From contig NFUV01000001.1 in assembly GCA_002127295.1 (NCBI GenBank), positions 1,674,001-1,738,000 of the forward strand: a stretch of DNA of 64,000 nucleotides, in the 5' to 3' direction. This stretch comes from Chitinophagaceae bacterium IBVUCB2. Its GTDB lineage: Bacteria; Bacteroidota; Bacteroidia; Chitinophagales; Chitinophagaceae. Every line of letters begins with the position of its first letter. Position 1 is the stretch's first letter. The notes below the pieces were generated by a model that was given only the letters and a program-made list of their open reading frames with translations, had not been told where the DNA came from and did not search any database. Positions 52,492-62,100 of the stretch are shown piece by piece. Made by a program: the position numbers and the translations under genes.

Positions 52492-52967
52492 CTAGTTAGC
52501 GGCACCACACCAAATTGCCGCAGGTGATGTAGGGCATGTTTATACAACAGTTGTACATTTTGCTCAAAATTTAAATCGCCAAAAAAAGGATTGCGAATAA
52601 TAAGCTGGGGATTTTTTTCGAAGGCTTCAAAAAAATAAATTAATTCCTGCTGCAAAGCACCAATAGCAGCCTGCACTGTTTTATAGCGCAATGGAAGCGG
52701 GTCTTCACCCATTAGTGGATTCTTAGTATTTTCTTTAAAGGGTTTATCACTCATCATAAACTCCCGCATCCGTTCAAGATTTTCAGGAGGGGTGATAATT
52801 TTATCCATCTTCAGCCGGCCATTGGCATTGCGTACTGCATCTCCTCCATAATGTTCTACCATTTGCTGCACACTCATTTTACCCCATCGAGGAGAAGTGG
52901 CAGGGTCTAACCGTTGCAGGTACGAAATAAGTTTAGTACGTAGAAAATTTTCTTTCTCGAGGCTCAT
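52488..52967 (-). CDS. DUF1569 (DinB-like) protein, second copy
   Basis: A 159-residue protein with the DUF1569 pattern: LDPATSPRWGKMSVQQMVEHY at the N terminus and [14 protein letters not shown] near the C terminus. The middle holds GEDPLPLRYKTVQAA. It is paralogous to the gene at 24145-24597 (same ending HHLRQFGV). Activity is unknown; the conserved His residues may bind a metal. It lies downstream of adk on the same strand, but the terminator at 53011-53035 separates them. Confidence 0.8.
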   Translation of the reverse strand: MSLEKENFLRTKLISYLQRLDPATSPRWGKMSVQQMVEHYGGDAVRNANGRLKMDKIITPPENLERMREFMMSDKPFKENTKNPLMGEDPLPLRYKTVQAAIGALQQELIYFFEAFEKNPQLIIRNPFFGDLNFEQNVQLLYKHALHHLRQFGVVPLTS

Positions 52968-53010
52968 ATGGCAATGTTCTGAATTGCAAGTTTACGAAAA
53001 GCTATTAATG

Positions 53011-53035
53011 AAAAAGCCCCCTCTTTGAAGGGGGC
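53011..53035 (-). terminator. Intrinsic terminator after adk
   Basis: On the minus strand: GCCCCCT (53035-53029), a 6-base loop, AGGGGGC (53022-53016), then five T residues (53015-53011). It lies 18 bases past the adk stop. Confidence 0.92.
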
Positions 53036-53053
53036 CCATATTGTGTTGGCAGT

Positions 53054-53632
53054 CTATTTCATTTTTTTATCAATGATAGCAGAAAGACGTTCAAAAATAT
53101 CATCAACATCTCCCATACCATTTATACTTGCTACTTTCTTTGCTTTTGTGTAGTAAGAGGCCACCGGTAAAGTTTCCTTTTTATACACTTCCTGGCGGTT
53201 TCGCTGCACTTTTTCATCCATATCATCGCTTCTGCCAGATGTTTTACCCCGGTTGACTAACCGGCTGATAAGCTCCTCCTCATCTACATCCAGTATCAGC
53301 ACTTTTCCTATCTCTGTTTTTTTAAGTTCCAGCAAATTGTCGAGGGCTTTTGCCTGCGCTACGGTACGGGGAAAACCGTCAAATAAAAAACCTTTCGCAC
53401 CCTTGTGCTGGTCAAAATAAGAGTCAACCATCCCAATCACTACTTCATCGGGAACCAGCTGGCCCTTGTCTATAAAGCTCTTAGCCTCAATACCTAAAGG
53501 AGTCTTGTCTTTAATTTCTTGCCTTAAAAGATTACCGGTTGAAAGATGTACCAAATCATATTTTTCAACCAGTTTTTCTGATTGTGTACCTTTTCCACTA
53601 CCCGGCGGACCAAACAATATCAAATTAAACAT
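53054..53632 (-). CDS. adk: Adenylate kinase
   Basis: Interconverts ATP + AMP and 2 ADP. The 192-residue protein has P-loop GPPGSGKGT (7-15), AMP-site LSTGNLLR and GFPRTVAQAKAL, and LID Arg residues in NRGKTSGRSDD. It is a short-LID form without zinc-binding Cys residues, usual in this phylum. It is bounded by its own terminator and a -7 box upstream. Confidence 0.97.
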   Translation of the reverse strand: MFNLILFGPPGSGKGTQSEKLVEKYDLVHLSTGNLLRQEIKDKTPLGIEAKSFIDKGQLVPDEVVIGMVDSYFDQHKGAKGFLFDGFPRTVAQAKALDNLLELKKTEIGKVLILDVDEEELISRLVNRGKTSGRSDDMDEKVQRNRQEVYKKETLPVASYYTKAKKVASINGMGDVDDIFERLSAIIDKKMK

Positions 53633-53657
53633 AAGCTACTTTAACCTTGGTTAGTGA

Positions 53658-53665
53658 CAAATATA
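53658..53665 (-). promoter_or_regulatory. Candidate -7 box for adk
   Basis: TATATTTG on the minus strand matches TAnnTTTG, 25 bases before the adk ATG at 53632. No -33 TTG at usual spacing. Confidence 0.5.
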
Positions 53666-53786
53666 ATATACACAGGCTAAATTCCTCGCTGCCCGACCAA
53701 GTTTTACCGCAAATCAACCCGGTACATAAATTGTTAAGAATAGAAGGCTGTCATTAATAAGACAATCCAGCCAAACAAGCTTGCCG

Positions 53787-53794
53787 TAAGTTTG
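53787..53794 (+). promoter_or_regulatory. Candidate -7 box for msrB
   Basis: TAAGTTTG matches TAnnTTTG, 19 bases before the msrB ATG at 53814. No -33 TTG is seen at usual spacing. Confidence 0.5.
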
Positions 53795-53813
53795 TTATAT
53801 CAATAACCGCAAT

Positions 53814-54386
53814 ATGATGATTAAATTAATACCGATATTGGCATTCACAGCCCTGTTGCAGCAATGCAGCTATTCGCAAAATAATTCTTCCACTACTAAT
53901 TCCTCAAAAATGGACACTACGAAAAATAACAATCCTGTTTATTCTAAATCAGACACTGCTAAAGTGGTGCTTGCTGATGAGGAATGGAAAAAAATTTTAC
54001 CGCAGGACGTTTTTTACATAGCCCGTATGAAAGGCACCGAAAGACCCGGCACCAGTAAGTATGATAAGTTTGCCGAAACGGGTACTTATTACTGTGCTGC
54101 TTGTGGTAATAGCCTCTTCAAAAGTGATACAAAGTTTGAAAGTGGTTGTGGCTGGCCAAGCTTTTATGAGCCGGTAAGCAAAAGCAGTATTATCTATACT
54201 CCTGATAATACGCATGGTATGCAAAGAACAGAGGTGCAATGCGGAAGATGCAAAGCACATTTAGGACATGTATTTGATGATGGCCCGCCTCCTACAGGTT
54301 TGCGTTATTGTATTAATGGTGTTGTTCTCGATTTTGAAAAAGCCAAAGAGGCAGAAAAGAATTATAAAGAAAAGCCCAAACAATAA
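53814..54386 (+). CDS. msrB: Exported peptide-methionine (R)-S-oxide reductase MsrB
   Basis: Repairs methionine-R-sulfoxide in proteins. The 190-residue protein has an N-terminal export signal (LIPILAFTALLQQC; Cys18 might be a non-canonical lipid site) and an Asn/Ser/Thr-rich linker, so it is likely periplasmic. The MsrB domain shows zinc ligands CxxC at 94-97 and 143-146, GCGWPSF, and the catalytic Cys166 in LRYCINGV. ATG at 53814 or the next codon (53817) could be the start. It is followed by a terminator, separating it from the M16 protease gene. Confidence 0.94.
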   Translation: MMIKLIPILAFTALLQQCSYSQNNSSTTNSSKMDTTKNNNPVYSKSDTAKVVLADEEWKKILPQDVFYIARMKGTERPGTSKYDKFAETGTYYCAACGNSLFKSDTKFESGCGWPSFYEPVSKSSIIYTPDNTHGMQRTEVQCGRCKAHLGHVFDDGPPPTGLRYCINGVVLDFEKAKEAEKNYKEKPKQ

Positions 54387-54410
54387 TGGATTCGTCCAAA
54401 CAATCGTTAC

Positions 54411-54439
54411 CCTCCTTTTCTAATAAAAGGAGGTTTTTT
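54411..54439 (+). terminator. Intrinsic terminator after msrB
   Basis: A perfect 9-bp stem CCTCCTTTT/AAAAGGAGG (54411-54419 with 54425-54433), a 5-base loop and six T residues to 54439, 24 bases after the msrB stop. Confidence 0.93.
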
Positions 54440-54487
54440 ATTTTACAAAGCAACGGCGGTTGGATAAATTTACGTTCACAACGTAAA

Positions 54488-57325
54488 ATGATGCAGGTGG
54501 TTAAAAAGCTGATGGTATTAGTGATGTTGTTTAGCTCAACATCAACATTCTCCCAAATTAATATTACACAGGTAATGCCTGTAGATCCCAATGTAAAAAT
54601 TGGAAAACTATCTAATGGACTTACTTATTATATCCGGAAGAATACGTTACCTGAAAAAAGAGTGGAGCTGCGCCTGGTAGTTAATGCAGGTTCTGTACTC
54701 GAAGATGATGACCAGCAAGGATTGGCGCATTTTATGGAACACATGAATTTTAACGGCACCAAACGTTTTCCAAAAAATGAATTGGTAAGTTACCTGCAAG
54801 GAATAGGTGTAGAATTTGGGGCCGATCTTAATGCTTACACCAGTTTTGATGAAACAGTTTATATTCTTCCCGTGCCTACAGATAAACCCGGACTTGTAGA
54901 AAAAGGTTTGGAGATATTAGAAGATTGGGCACATAATGCGTTGCTTGATTCGCTTGAGATAGAAAAAGAAAGAGGAGTTGTAGTTGAAGAGTGGAGATTA
55001 AGCAGGGGTGCGGATGAAAGAATGATGAAGCAAACATTGCCGGTTCAATACCAGGGCTCCAAATATGCTGACAGATTACCCATTGGAAAAATTGAAACCT
55101 TGCAGCATTTCTCGCATGCTGCACTAAAACGTTTTTATAAAGATTGGTATCGTCCGGATTTGCAAGCAGTAGTTGTAGTAGGCGATATTGATGTAAGTGA
55201 TATGGAACAGTTGATCATAAAAATATTCAGCGATATTCCTGCTGCCCTATCGCCCAGAAGAAGAGATGTATTTGCAGTACCCGACCATACAGAAGCTTTA
55301 TCGGTTGTTGCAAAAGACAAGGAGACAGATTTTCCTACTGTAGAAGTTTTGTTTAAGAAAGAGCCGCAGTCAGCAACTACTATTGGCGATTACTGTCGTT
55401 ACATAAATCAGCTCCTGTTTACAGGTATGCTGAATACCCGTTTGCGGGAAATAACTTTAAAATCAAATCCCCCCTTTGTAGCTGCAGGTTCTTACTATGG
55501 CAGCAGTCTTGCCAGAACAAAAGATGCGTATCAACTGTATGCTAATACCAGTGATACAGGAATGGCCCGTTCCCTGTATGCAATGCTCCAGGAAAACCGC
55601 CGCATCTTGTTATATGGTTTTACCAACGGAGAATTTGACTTGCAGAAAAAGCAATTACAGAGTTTCTATGACCGGATTTTTAATGAACGGGAAAAAGAGG
55701 AATCCTTCCATTATGTAGATGAATATGTCAATAATTTTCTTATTCATGAACCTATCCCGGGTATTGAGTGGGAATATGATTTTGTAAAGCAATACCTCAA
55801 CACAGTAAAACTGGAAGATATAAACAAGCTTGCTTCCCAATGGATCACCAAAAACAATATGGTGGTAACTTTCAATGCCCCGGATAAGGAGGGAGTAAAA
55901 ATTCCAACCGCAACAGAAATCAATGATCTACTAAATGCGGTGGATGTAGCGACCATTGAACCTTATAAAGAAAAAATATTGGCTGCTACACTAATGGATG
56001 CAGGCAAACTGAAAGCTGGGAAAATTGTAAATACTACTACTAACGATGAAATCGGCACCACGACTATTAAATTATCAAACGGCGCAACTGTTATTTTAAA
56101 ATCAACCAATTTTAAAAATGATGAAATTGTATTCAGAGCATTCAGTAAAGGTGGCCATTCATTAGTAAGTGATGCAGATTATTACTCTGCCACCAATGCT
56201 GCCGCCATCATTGCACAAAGTGGTGTGGGGAATTTTACAGCTATTGATCTTGGCAATATGCTGAAAGGAAAAAGTACTTCACTATCACCAAATATTTCGT
56301 TGTATAGCGAAGGATTAAACGGTGGTACAACTCCAAAAGAAACAGAAACTTTATTACAACTTATTCATTTGTATTTTACTGCTCCACGAAAAGATAAGGA
56401 TGCGTTTGAATCATACAAAACAAGACAAAAGCAAGTATATACAAACCTGGCAGCCAACCCCCAGATTTATTACAGTGCTGAGTTTCAAAAAACGATGACA
56501 CAAGGTCATCCCCGTGCAGGTGGTCTTCCCAAGCCGGAAGATTTTGATAAGATCAATTTAGACCGCAGCATTCAGATTTATAAAGAACGTTTTGCCAATG
56601 CTGGTGATTTCACCTTCCTGTTTGTTGGTTCTTTTGAAGAAGCCGTTATTAAGCCATTACTGGAAAAATATATCGGCAGTCTTCCCTTCACTCAAAAGAA
56701 AGAAGACTTCAAAGACCTGGGTATTCGTCCTCCTGTCGGAAAAATTGATAAGGTAATTACAAAAGGCACAGACCCTAAAAGCCAGGTTAATTTAGTATTT
56801 ACCAGTTCTGCCAGCTATAACAGCAATGATGCTTTTGCGCTTAGAAGCCTTGCTGATGTAGTAGACATAAAACTAATAGAACAATTGCGGGAAGAGAAAG
56901 GTAGTGTGTACGGTGTAAGTGCACAGGGAAGTCTCAGCCGCATTCCTTATTCTTATTCCACCTTTAGCATTTCATTCCCTTGTGCACCGGAGAATGTTGA
57001 TACATTAAGCAAGGCTGCTATTGATGAACTACAAAAAATAATTACAGCAGGTGTAAGCAATGAAGACATTGAAAAAGTGAAAGAACAACAGAAGAGAAAA
57101 TTAGAAGTGGATATAAAACAGAATTCATTTTGGCTTAATAGTCTTTTTGAAGCGTATTACCTCGGCAATAATCCATCCGATATAATGAAAAGACAAAAGC
57201 AATCGCAAACGCTTAGTTCAAAAATGCTACAGGATGTTGCAAAAAAATATATCAACCTGAATAGCTATATCCGTGTTACATTAAAACCTGATAAAAAAGA
57301 AGATAACCCATTAAAAGGGTTTTAA
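54488..57325 (+). CDS. M16-family zinc protease
   Basis: A 945-residue exported metalloprotease (signal peptide from MMQVVKKLMVLVMLF, cut near TFSQ). The inverted zinc motif HFMEH gives His81, Glu84 and His85; the distal Glu is in GVVVEEWRLSRG. A second M16 half is present (from about residue 520), with the substrate-side FREEKG-like LREEKGSVYGVS near the C terminus. This is the active two-domain pitrilysin/PqqL-like form. The ATG at 54488 is chosen because upstream in-frame codons cross the msrB terminator. A -7-like TAAATTTA lies at 54465-54472. The SRPBCC gene follows after 32 bases. Confidence 0.93.
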   Translation: MMQVVKKLMVLVMLFSSTSTFSQINITQVMPVDPNVKIGKLSNGLTYYIRKNTLPEKRVELRLVVNAGSVLEDDDQQGLAHFMEHMNFNGTKRFPKNELVSYLQGIGVEFGADLNAYTSFDETVYILPVPTDKPGLVEKGLEILEDWAHNALLDSLEIEKERGVVVEEWRLSRGADERMMKQTLPVQYQGSKYADRLPIGKIETLQHFSHAALKRFYKDWYRPDLQAVVVVGDIDVSDMEQLIIKIFSDIPAALSPRRRDVFAVPDHTEALSVVAKDKETDFPTVEVLFKKEPQSATTIGDYCRYINQLLFTGMLNTRLREITLKSNPPFVAAGSYYGSSLARTKDAYQLYANTSDTGMARSLYAMLQENRRILLYGFTNGEFDLQKKQLQSFYDRIFNEREKEESFHYVDEYVNNFLIHEPIPGIEWEYDFVKQYLNTVKLEDINKLASQWITKNNMVVTFNAPDKEGVKIPTATEINDLLNAVDVATIEPYKEKILAATLMDAGKLKAGKIVNTTTNDEIGTTTIKLSNGATVILKSTNFKNDEIVFRAFSKGGHSLVSDADYYSATNAAAIIAQSGVGNFTAIDLGNMLKGKSTSLSPNISLYSEGLNGGTTPKETETLLQLIHLYFTAPRKDKDAFESYKTRQKQVYTNLAANPQIYYSAEFQKTMTQGHPRAGGLPKPEDFDKINLDRSIQIYKERFANAGDFTFLFVGSFEEAVIKPLLEKYIGSLPFTQKKEDFKDLGIRPPVGKIDKVITKGTDPKSQVNLVFTSSASYNSNDAFALRSLADVVDIKLIEQLREEKGSVYGVSAQGSLSRIPYSYSTFSISFPCAPENVDTLSKAAIDELQKIITAGVSNEDIEKVKEQQKRKLEVDIKQNSFWLNSLFEAYYLGNNPSDIMKRQKQSQTLSSKMLQDVAKKYINLNSYIRVTLKPDKKEDNPLKGF

Positions 57326-57357
57326 TTAACAAATATTCTCTACGCTTAATTTACAGC

Positions 57358-57915
57358 ATGAAATTTTTCCGTCTTTTTATTTTCTTTTTATTGTCGGTGA
57401 TTATCATCATAGCAGTGATGACATTTATGCTCCCCACCACTCAAAAGATCAGTCGTTCAACAATTATCAAAGCTCCTGCCGCTTCTATATATAATTATAT
57501 TGAAAAGCTGGAGAATTTCAATAACTGGGCAGTATGGACATTAGAAGATTCTTCTGCGACCTATACGCTAACCGGCACAGATGGAAAAGTTGGTGCAGTA
57601 ACTGAGTGGAAAGGTCATCCCGAAATATCAGGAGAAGGGAAAATTGAAATTGTCACATTGGAAAAGGATAGAAAAATAGTTCAGCATTTTTATTTTATTA
57701 AACCGAAAAAAATAGATGCAACATCCACGATGCTGCTGAATGAAACAGAAAAATCAACTACCACCGTTACCTGGGATTTTTCCATAGCCACACCAAGACC
57801 CTGGAATATCTTTAATCTCTTCAGTAGTATTGACAAACAAATCGGAAAGGATTTTGAAGATGGATTAAGTAATTTAAAAACTATTATCGAAAAAAATCAG
57901 CCGATTACACAGTAG
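57358..57915 (+). CDS. Membrane-anchored SRPBCC (START-like) protein
   Basis: A 185-residue protein with one N-terminal membrane helix (FFRLFIFFLLSVIIIIAVMTFML) and a SRPBCC/polyketide-cyclase-like domain (STIIKAPAASIYNYIEKLENFNNW, VTEWKGHPEISGEG, TTVTWDFSIATPRPWNI). Such domains bind hydrophobic ligands; this one is tethered to the membrane. The ligand is unknown. It lies 32 bases after the M16 protease, on the same strand, so is likely co-transcribed. A perfect hairpin follows. Confidence 0.83.
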   Translation: MKFFRLFIFFLLSVIIIIAVMTFMLPTTQKISRSTIIKAPAASIYNYIEKLENFNNWAVWTLEDSSATYTLTGTDGKVGAVTEWKGHPEISGEGKIEIVTLEKDRKIVQHFYFIKPKKIDATSTMLLNETEKSTTTVTWDFSIATPRPWNIFNLFSSIDKQIGKDFEDGLSNLKTIIEKNQPITQ

Positions 57916-57936
57916 CTGCATTACCAAGAAAAAGTA

Positions 57937-57962
57937 AAAGGTTTACAAAATGGTAAACCTTT
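57937..57962. terminator. Hairpin between convergent genes
   Basis: A perfect 10-bp stem AAAGGTTTAC/GTAAACCTTT (57937-57946 with 57953-57962) with a 6-base loop. The T-run is short (3), and on the opposite strand the 3' side also ends in T-rich sequence. It lies between stops at 57915 and 57993 and probably ends both transcripts weakly. Confidence 0.65.
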
Positions 57963-57992
57963 GATCTAACAAACAGACTATAAAAAACTGTA

Positions 57993-58844
57993 TTAATTTC
58001 CTATTTCAAGAATCCATTGCTGTACAAACTCCCTCGCTGGCTCTACCACTTCTTTTCCGGATCTGAACGCCATCTTCCATCGATTACCTTTGCTTTCATA
58101 CGCTTTATTTACAAAATATTTTTTGCCATTTTTTGTAATCAGCTCAGCACTATAATCAATATCTTTTGTTTCATCGAGGAATTGCAACAACCGTCCCTTT
58201 ATAAACAGGTGGTGATTAACAGGATATTGCTTCTCCCAATCCGCTAATAATTTTTGGTTATTGGCCTCTGTACTTTTAACAATCGAAGGATAATTCTTTC
58301 TGTAATTAGCAACTCCTTTATTGTTAGGGTCTTCAAAATCCTGTAATTGTTTTTTAGCACTTAGCAGTACATCCTCAAATATTTTTTTGTTTGCTGCATC
58401 TGCTTTTTTAATACTGGCTTCCAAATCGGCAATACCTTTTTTACTTTGCGCAATCATTTGCTCTTGCATATCCTCCGGTGTTTGTACACTAATAAGTTTC
58501 GGTTTTTGATTTTCACGAAGGGTTGTATATTCTTTTGCAAAGGCCGGGGCATTAACATACTGCTTCGTATATGCAAGCAGGTTTTTAGTTACAGCGGTCC
58601 GATTACCTATTGCAATGTTTTTTGCATTACGTACTCCATATTCATCTAAGTAACCGCCAAGAATGCTGTTGGTAATTTTGCTATTCGCATCTGTTTTCGT
58701 TATGCCTAACTGTTTTAAAAATTCTTCGTTTATTTTCTTGTATAGTGTAAAAGAAAATAGTGCGGCAATAACCACCGAAATAAACATTGCGACAAAAACC
58801 AGCCGGGCTATCGTTTTAGTTTTTTTGTCTGAAATCGTTGTCAT
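57993..58844 (-). CDS. Single-pass membrane protein of unknown function
   Basis: A 283-residue protein I do not recognise. One N-terminal membrane helix (about 15-38) is followed by a mainly helical extracytoplasmic part. A Lys/Ala/Glu-rich coiled-coil-like stretch (about 115-175, IADLEASIKKADAANKKIFED) leads to a C-terminal beta segment (HHLFIKGRLLQFLDE, AELITKNGKKYFVNKAYESKG). The ATG at 58844 is chosen: it starts directly before the membrane helix and sits 21 bases after a promoter box. A 44-codon in-frame extension to 58976 crosses that promoter and is rejected. Confidence 0.72.
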   Translation of the reverse strand: MTTISDKKTKTIARLVFVAMFISVVIAALFSFTLYKKINEEFLKQLGITKTDANSKITNSILGGYLDEYGVRNAKNIAIGNRTAVTKNLLAYTKQYVNAPAFAKEYTTLRENQKPKLISVQTPEDMQEQMIAQSKKGIADLEASIKKADAANKKIFEDVLLSAKKQLQDFEDPNNKGVANYRKNYPSIVKSTEANNQKLLADWEKQYPVNHHLFIKGRLLQFLDETKDIDYSAELITKNGKKYFVNKAYESKGNRWKMAFRSGKEVVEPAREFVQQWILEIGN

Positions 58845-58864
58845 GATAAGGTTTTTTGTTTGCA

Positions 58865-58892
58865 CAAATATTCTCACTCTATCCCGGTGCAA
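58865..58892 (-). promoter_or_regulatory. Promoter of the membrane protein gene
   Basis: On the minus strand, TTG (58892-58890), a 17-base spacer and AATATTTG (58872-58865; one mismatch to TAnnTTTG). The leader to the ATG at 58844 would be about 15 bases. Confidence 0.5.
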
Positions 58893-59112
58893 AATCCCAT
58901 AATTGCACGAATTGATTAAACGCTGGTATGAAATGTTAGAAATTCCGGTAATACATATATCTGTTATAGAGCTCATATATTAATGTTTACGAATTTGTAG
59001 CACTTATCTTATCCTTCTAAAAATAACCTTCCGCTCTTCTTAAAACCATCCATCCTAAATTTTTCCATACTCCTATTTTATCAGTAAGTTTAATGTTCCA
59101 AAACTTATATAC

Positions 59113-62100
59113 ATGAGAAAGCCGATTTTATTGTTATTGTCTTCTGCATTTTGTCTTATAGCAGTTGCGCAAAAAGTTTCATTAGATCAATTTAAAAACA
59201 TGAAGGCCCGCAACATCGGACCATCGGGTATGAGTGGTCGTATTGTGGCGATTGATGCTGTACACAAAAATCCATCAATCATTTATCTTGGCGCTGCTTC
59301 CGGTGGTATCTGGAAAACAGAAAATGGGGGTGCTGACTGGAAACCAATTTTTGATGATCAGCCCATTTTAAATATTGGTTCATTGGCAATTCAACAATCA
59401 AATCCATCTGTAGTATGGGCAGGTACAGGTGAGGGTAATCCCCGCAACTCTTTGAATATCGGCGAAGGCATTTATAAAAGTTTGGATGCAGGTAAAACCT
59501 GGAAGCGAATGGGGCTGGAAAAAACAAGAAATATCCATCGTGTAATTATTGACCCTAATGATCCTAATACAGTTTATGCTGCAGCAATTGGTAATCCTTA
59601 TGCGCAACATACTGAAAGAGGTGTATACAAAACAACAAATGGTGGTGAAACATGGAGTCGTATTCTTTTTGTGAATGATACTACCGGGTGTGCGGAGTTA
59701 GTGATGGATCCATCCAATCCTAATAAAATGATTGCTTCTATGTGGCAACATTTTCGCCAGCCCTGGCGGATGACAAGTGGTGGTGCTGGCAGTGGCATGT
59801 ATATTACGATTGATGGAGGTAAAAACTGGAAACGGCTGACTAAACAAGATGGAATGCCGGATGGGCATCTTGGTCGTATAGGTATCGCATTTGCCCGTAG
59901 TATGCCATCAAGGGTGTATGCAAAAATAGAAGCAACAAAAAATGGTTTGTATAAAAGTGATGATGGTGGCTTTAACTGGCAACTGGTAAATAATAATGCG
60001 GCTGATGTTACAGACCGTCCTTTTTATTACCAGGAAATATATGTAGATCCGAAAAATGAAAATCGTATTTATGACATTCACTCTACCGTAACATTTAGTG
60101 AAGATGGTGGAAAAACATTCGGTACCATGTTACCATACAATGGCATTCACCCCGATCATCATGCCTGGTGGATTCATCCGGAGGATCCTAATCTTATTAT
60201 TGAAGGCAATGACGGTGGTATCGGTATTTCAAGAGACCGTGGTAAGACCTGGGTGTTTGATGAAAAATTACCCGTAGGACAATTCTATCACATTAATGTT
60301 GATAATGATTTTCCATATAATGTAATGGGCGGTATGCAGGACAATGGAACCTGGCACGGCCCTGCTTATACTTTTACGAATGGTGGCATCCGGAATTACT
60401 ATTGGAGTAATATTGGGGGTGGCGATGGTTTTGATGCTATGCCTGACCCCGATGGTGATGGATGGGTATATAGTATGAGCCAGGGAGGAAATGTAGGCCG
60501 GGTTAATTATAAAACGGGTGAACGTTGGAATATTCGTCCTCCATATTTAGATACTGATGAAAAAAAGGTTTTCCGTTTTAACTGGAACGCCGCTATTGCA
60601 CAAGACCCATTTGATAAAGCAACTATTTATTACGGAAGTCAGCATGTGCATAAAAGCAATAATAAAGGTGCAAGCTGGGAAACAATTTCACCTGACTTAA
60701 CTACAAATGATTCTGCAAAAATGGATCAGACTACAACCGGTGGATTAACCCTGGATATTACCGGTGCTGAAAACCATTGTACCATTTTAGCTATCGAACC
60801 ATCTTCCAAACAAAAAGGTGTGATATGGGTGGGTACAGATGATGGCAATGTGCAATTGACAACGGATGGCGGAAAAACCTGGACGAATTTCAGAGGAAAA
60901 ATTCCTGGCTTACCAATTGGTGCATGGGTGCCACAAATAAAAGCATCAAGATATAATGCAGCAGAAGCATTTGTTGTTGCGAACGATTATCGCCGGGGGG
61001 ATTTTAAACCTTATATTTTCCGCACAACTGATTTTGGAAAAACATGGACAAGATTAGTAGATGAGAAAAAAGTAGTTGGTTATGCATTGTGTATGATACA
61101 GGATCCGGCAGAACCTAATTTAATTTTCGTAGGAACAGAACAAGGTCTGTGGGTGAGCTTAGACAATGGCGCAAATTTCCAGCAATGGAAAAACGATTAC
61201 CCATCTGTGTCAACGTATGATTTAGCCATACAGGAAAGGGAAGCTGATTTAGCAATTGCCACCTTTGGCCGCTCACTTTGGATTCTGGATGATATTCGTC
61301 CATTAAGAAAAGCTGCTGCTAATAAAGGTGCTCTTGCAAAAAAGCTTACCGTATTTTCAGCACCCGATGCATACCAGTTACAATACCGTGCTGCCCCTGG
61401 CTACGAATGGAGCACCATGGGATTATGGGATGCGGCCAATCGGAGCCGTGGCGCTGCTGTTACATTTTTTGTAAATCATGGATCTGATACAGCTACCAAA
61501 AAAATGAAAGCAGATAGTGTATTGGTAAATATCTACAATGATAAAAATGAAAATATCAGGAACTTAAAATGGAAAGTTGATTCTGGTTACAATCGCCGGT
61601 ATTGGAATATGGAAGAAAAAGGTTTCCGACAACCCGGTTCTCCTAAGCCAAGACCCGGAGCCCCTGAGCCCGGAGGTTTCCAGGTATTACCAGGCACTTA
61701 TAAAGTGGTATTGTTATTAAACAAAGACATGGATTCTACTTATGTGACGGTAAATGATGATCCACGATTAGGCAATCGAAATGCAGTAAAACAAGCACAA
61801 AGAAATATGTATGATCGTATTAGAAAAAGTGCCAACAAACTTACCGAAGCAATGGATCAGCTTACTGAAAGTGAGGAGGTTTGTACAAAAGTAATGGCAC
61901 AATTAAAAGATCTTACAGGAAAAGATGTTGATTCACTTCGTAAGTCAACAAAAGCCATGCAGGATAGCATTAAAGCCATTAGAGAAACGATCAGTGGTAA
62001 GGTTTCTGATAAGCAAGGTATCAATAGAGATGCAGGTCCTACCGTTATGAGATCCATGCAAGTAGCCATGCAGTACATCGGATCTAAAAATGTAGCACCG

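Noticed and set aside
54386-54487. Extended start of the M16 protease overlapping the msrB stop
   Set aside because: The extension crosses the msrB terminator and would bury the signal peptide that begins at 54488.
58845-58976. 44-codon extension of the minus-strand membrane protein
   Set aside because: It spans the TTG-N17-AATATTTG promoter and lacks family-like sequence; the ATG at 58844 sits just before the membrane helix.
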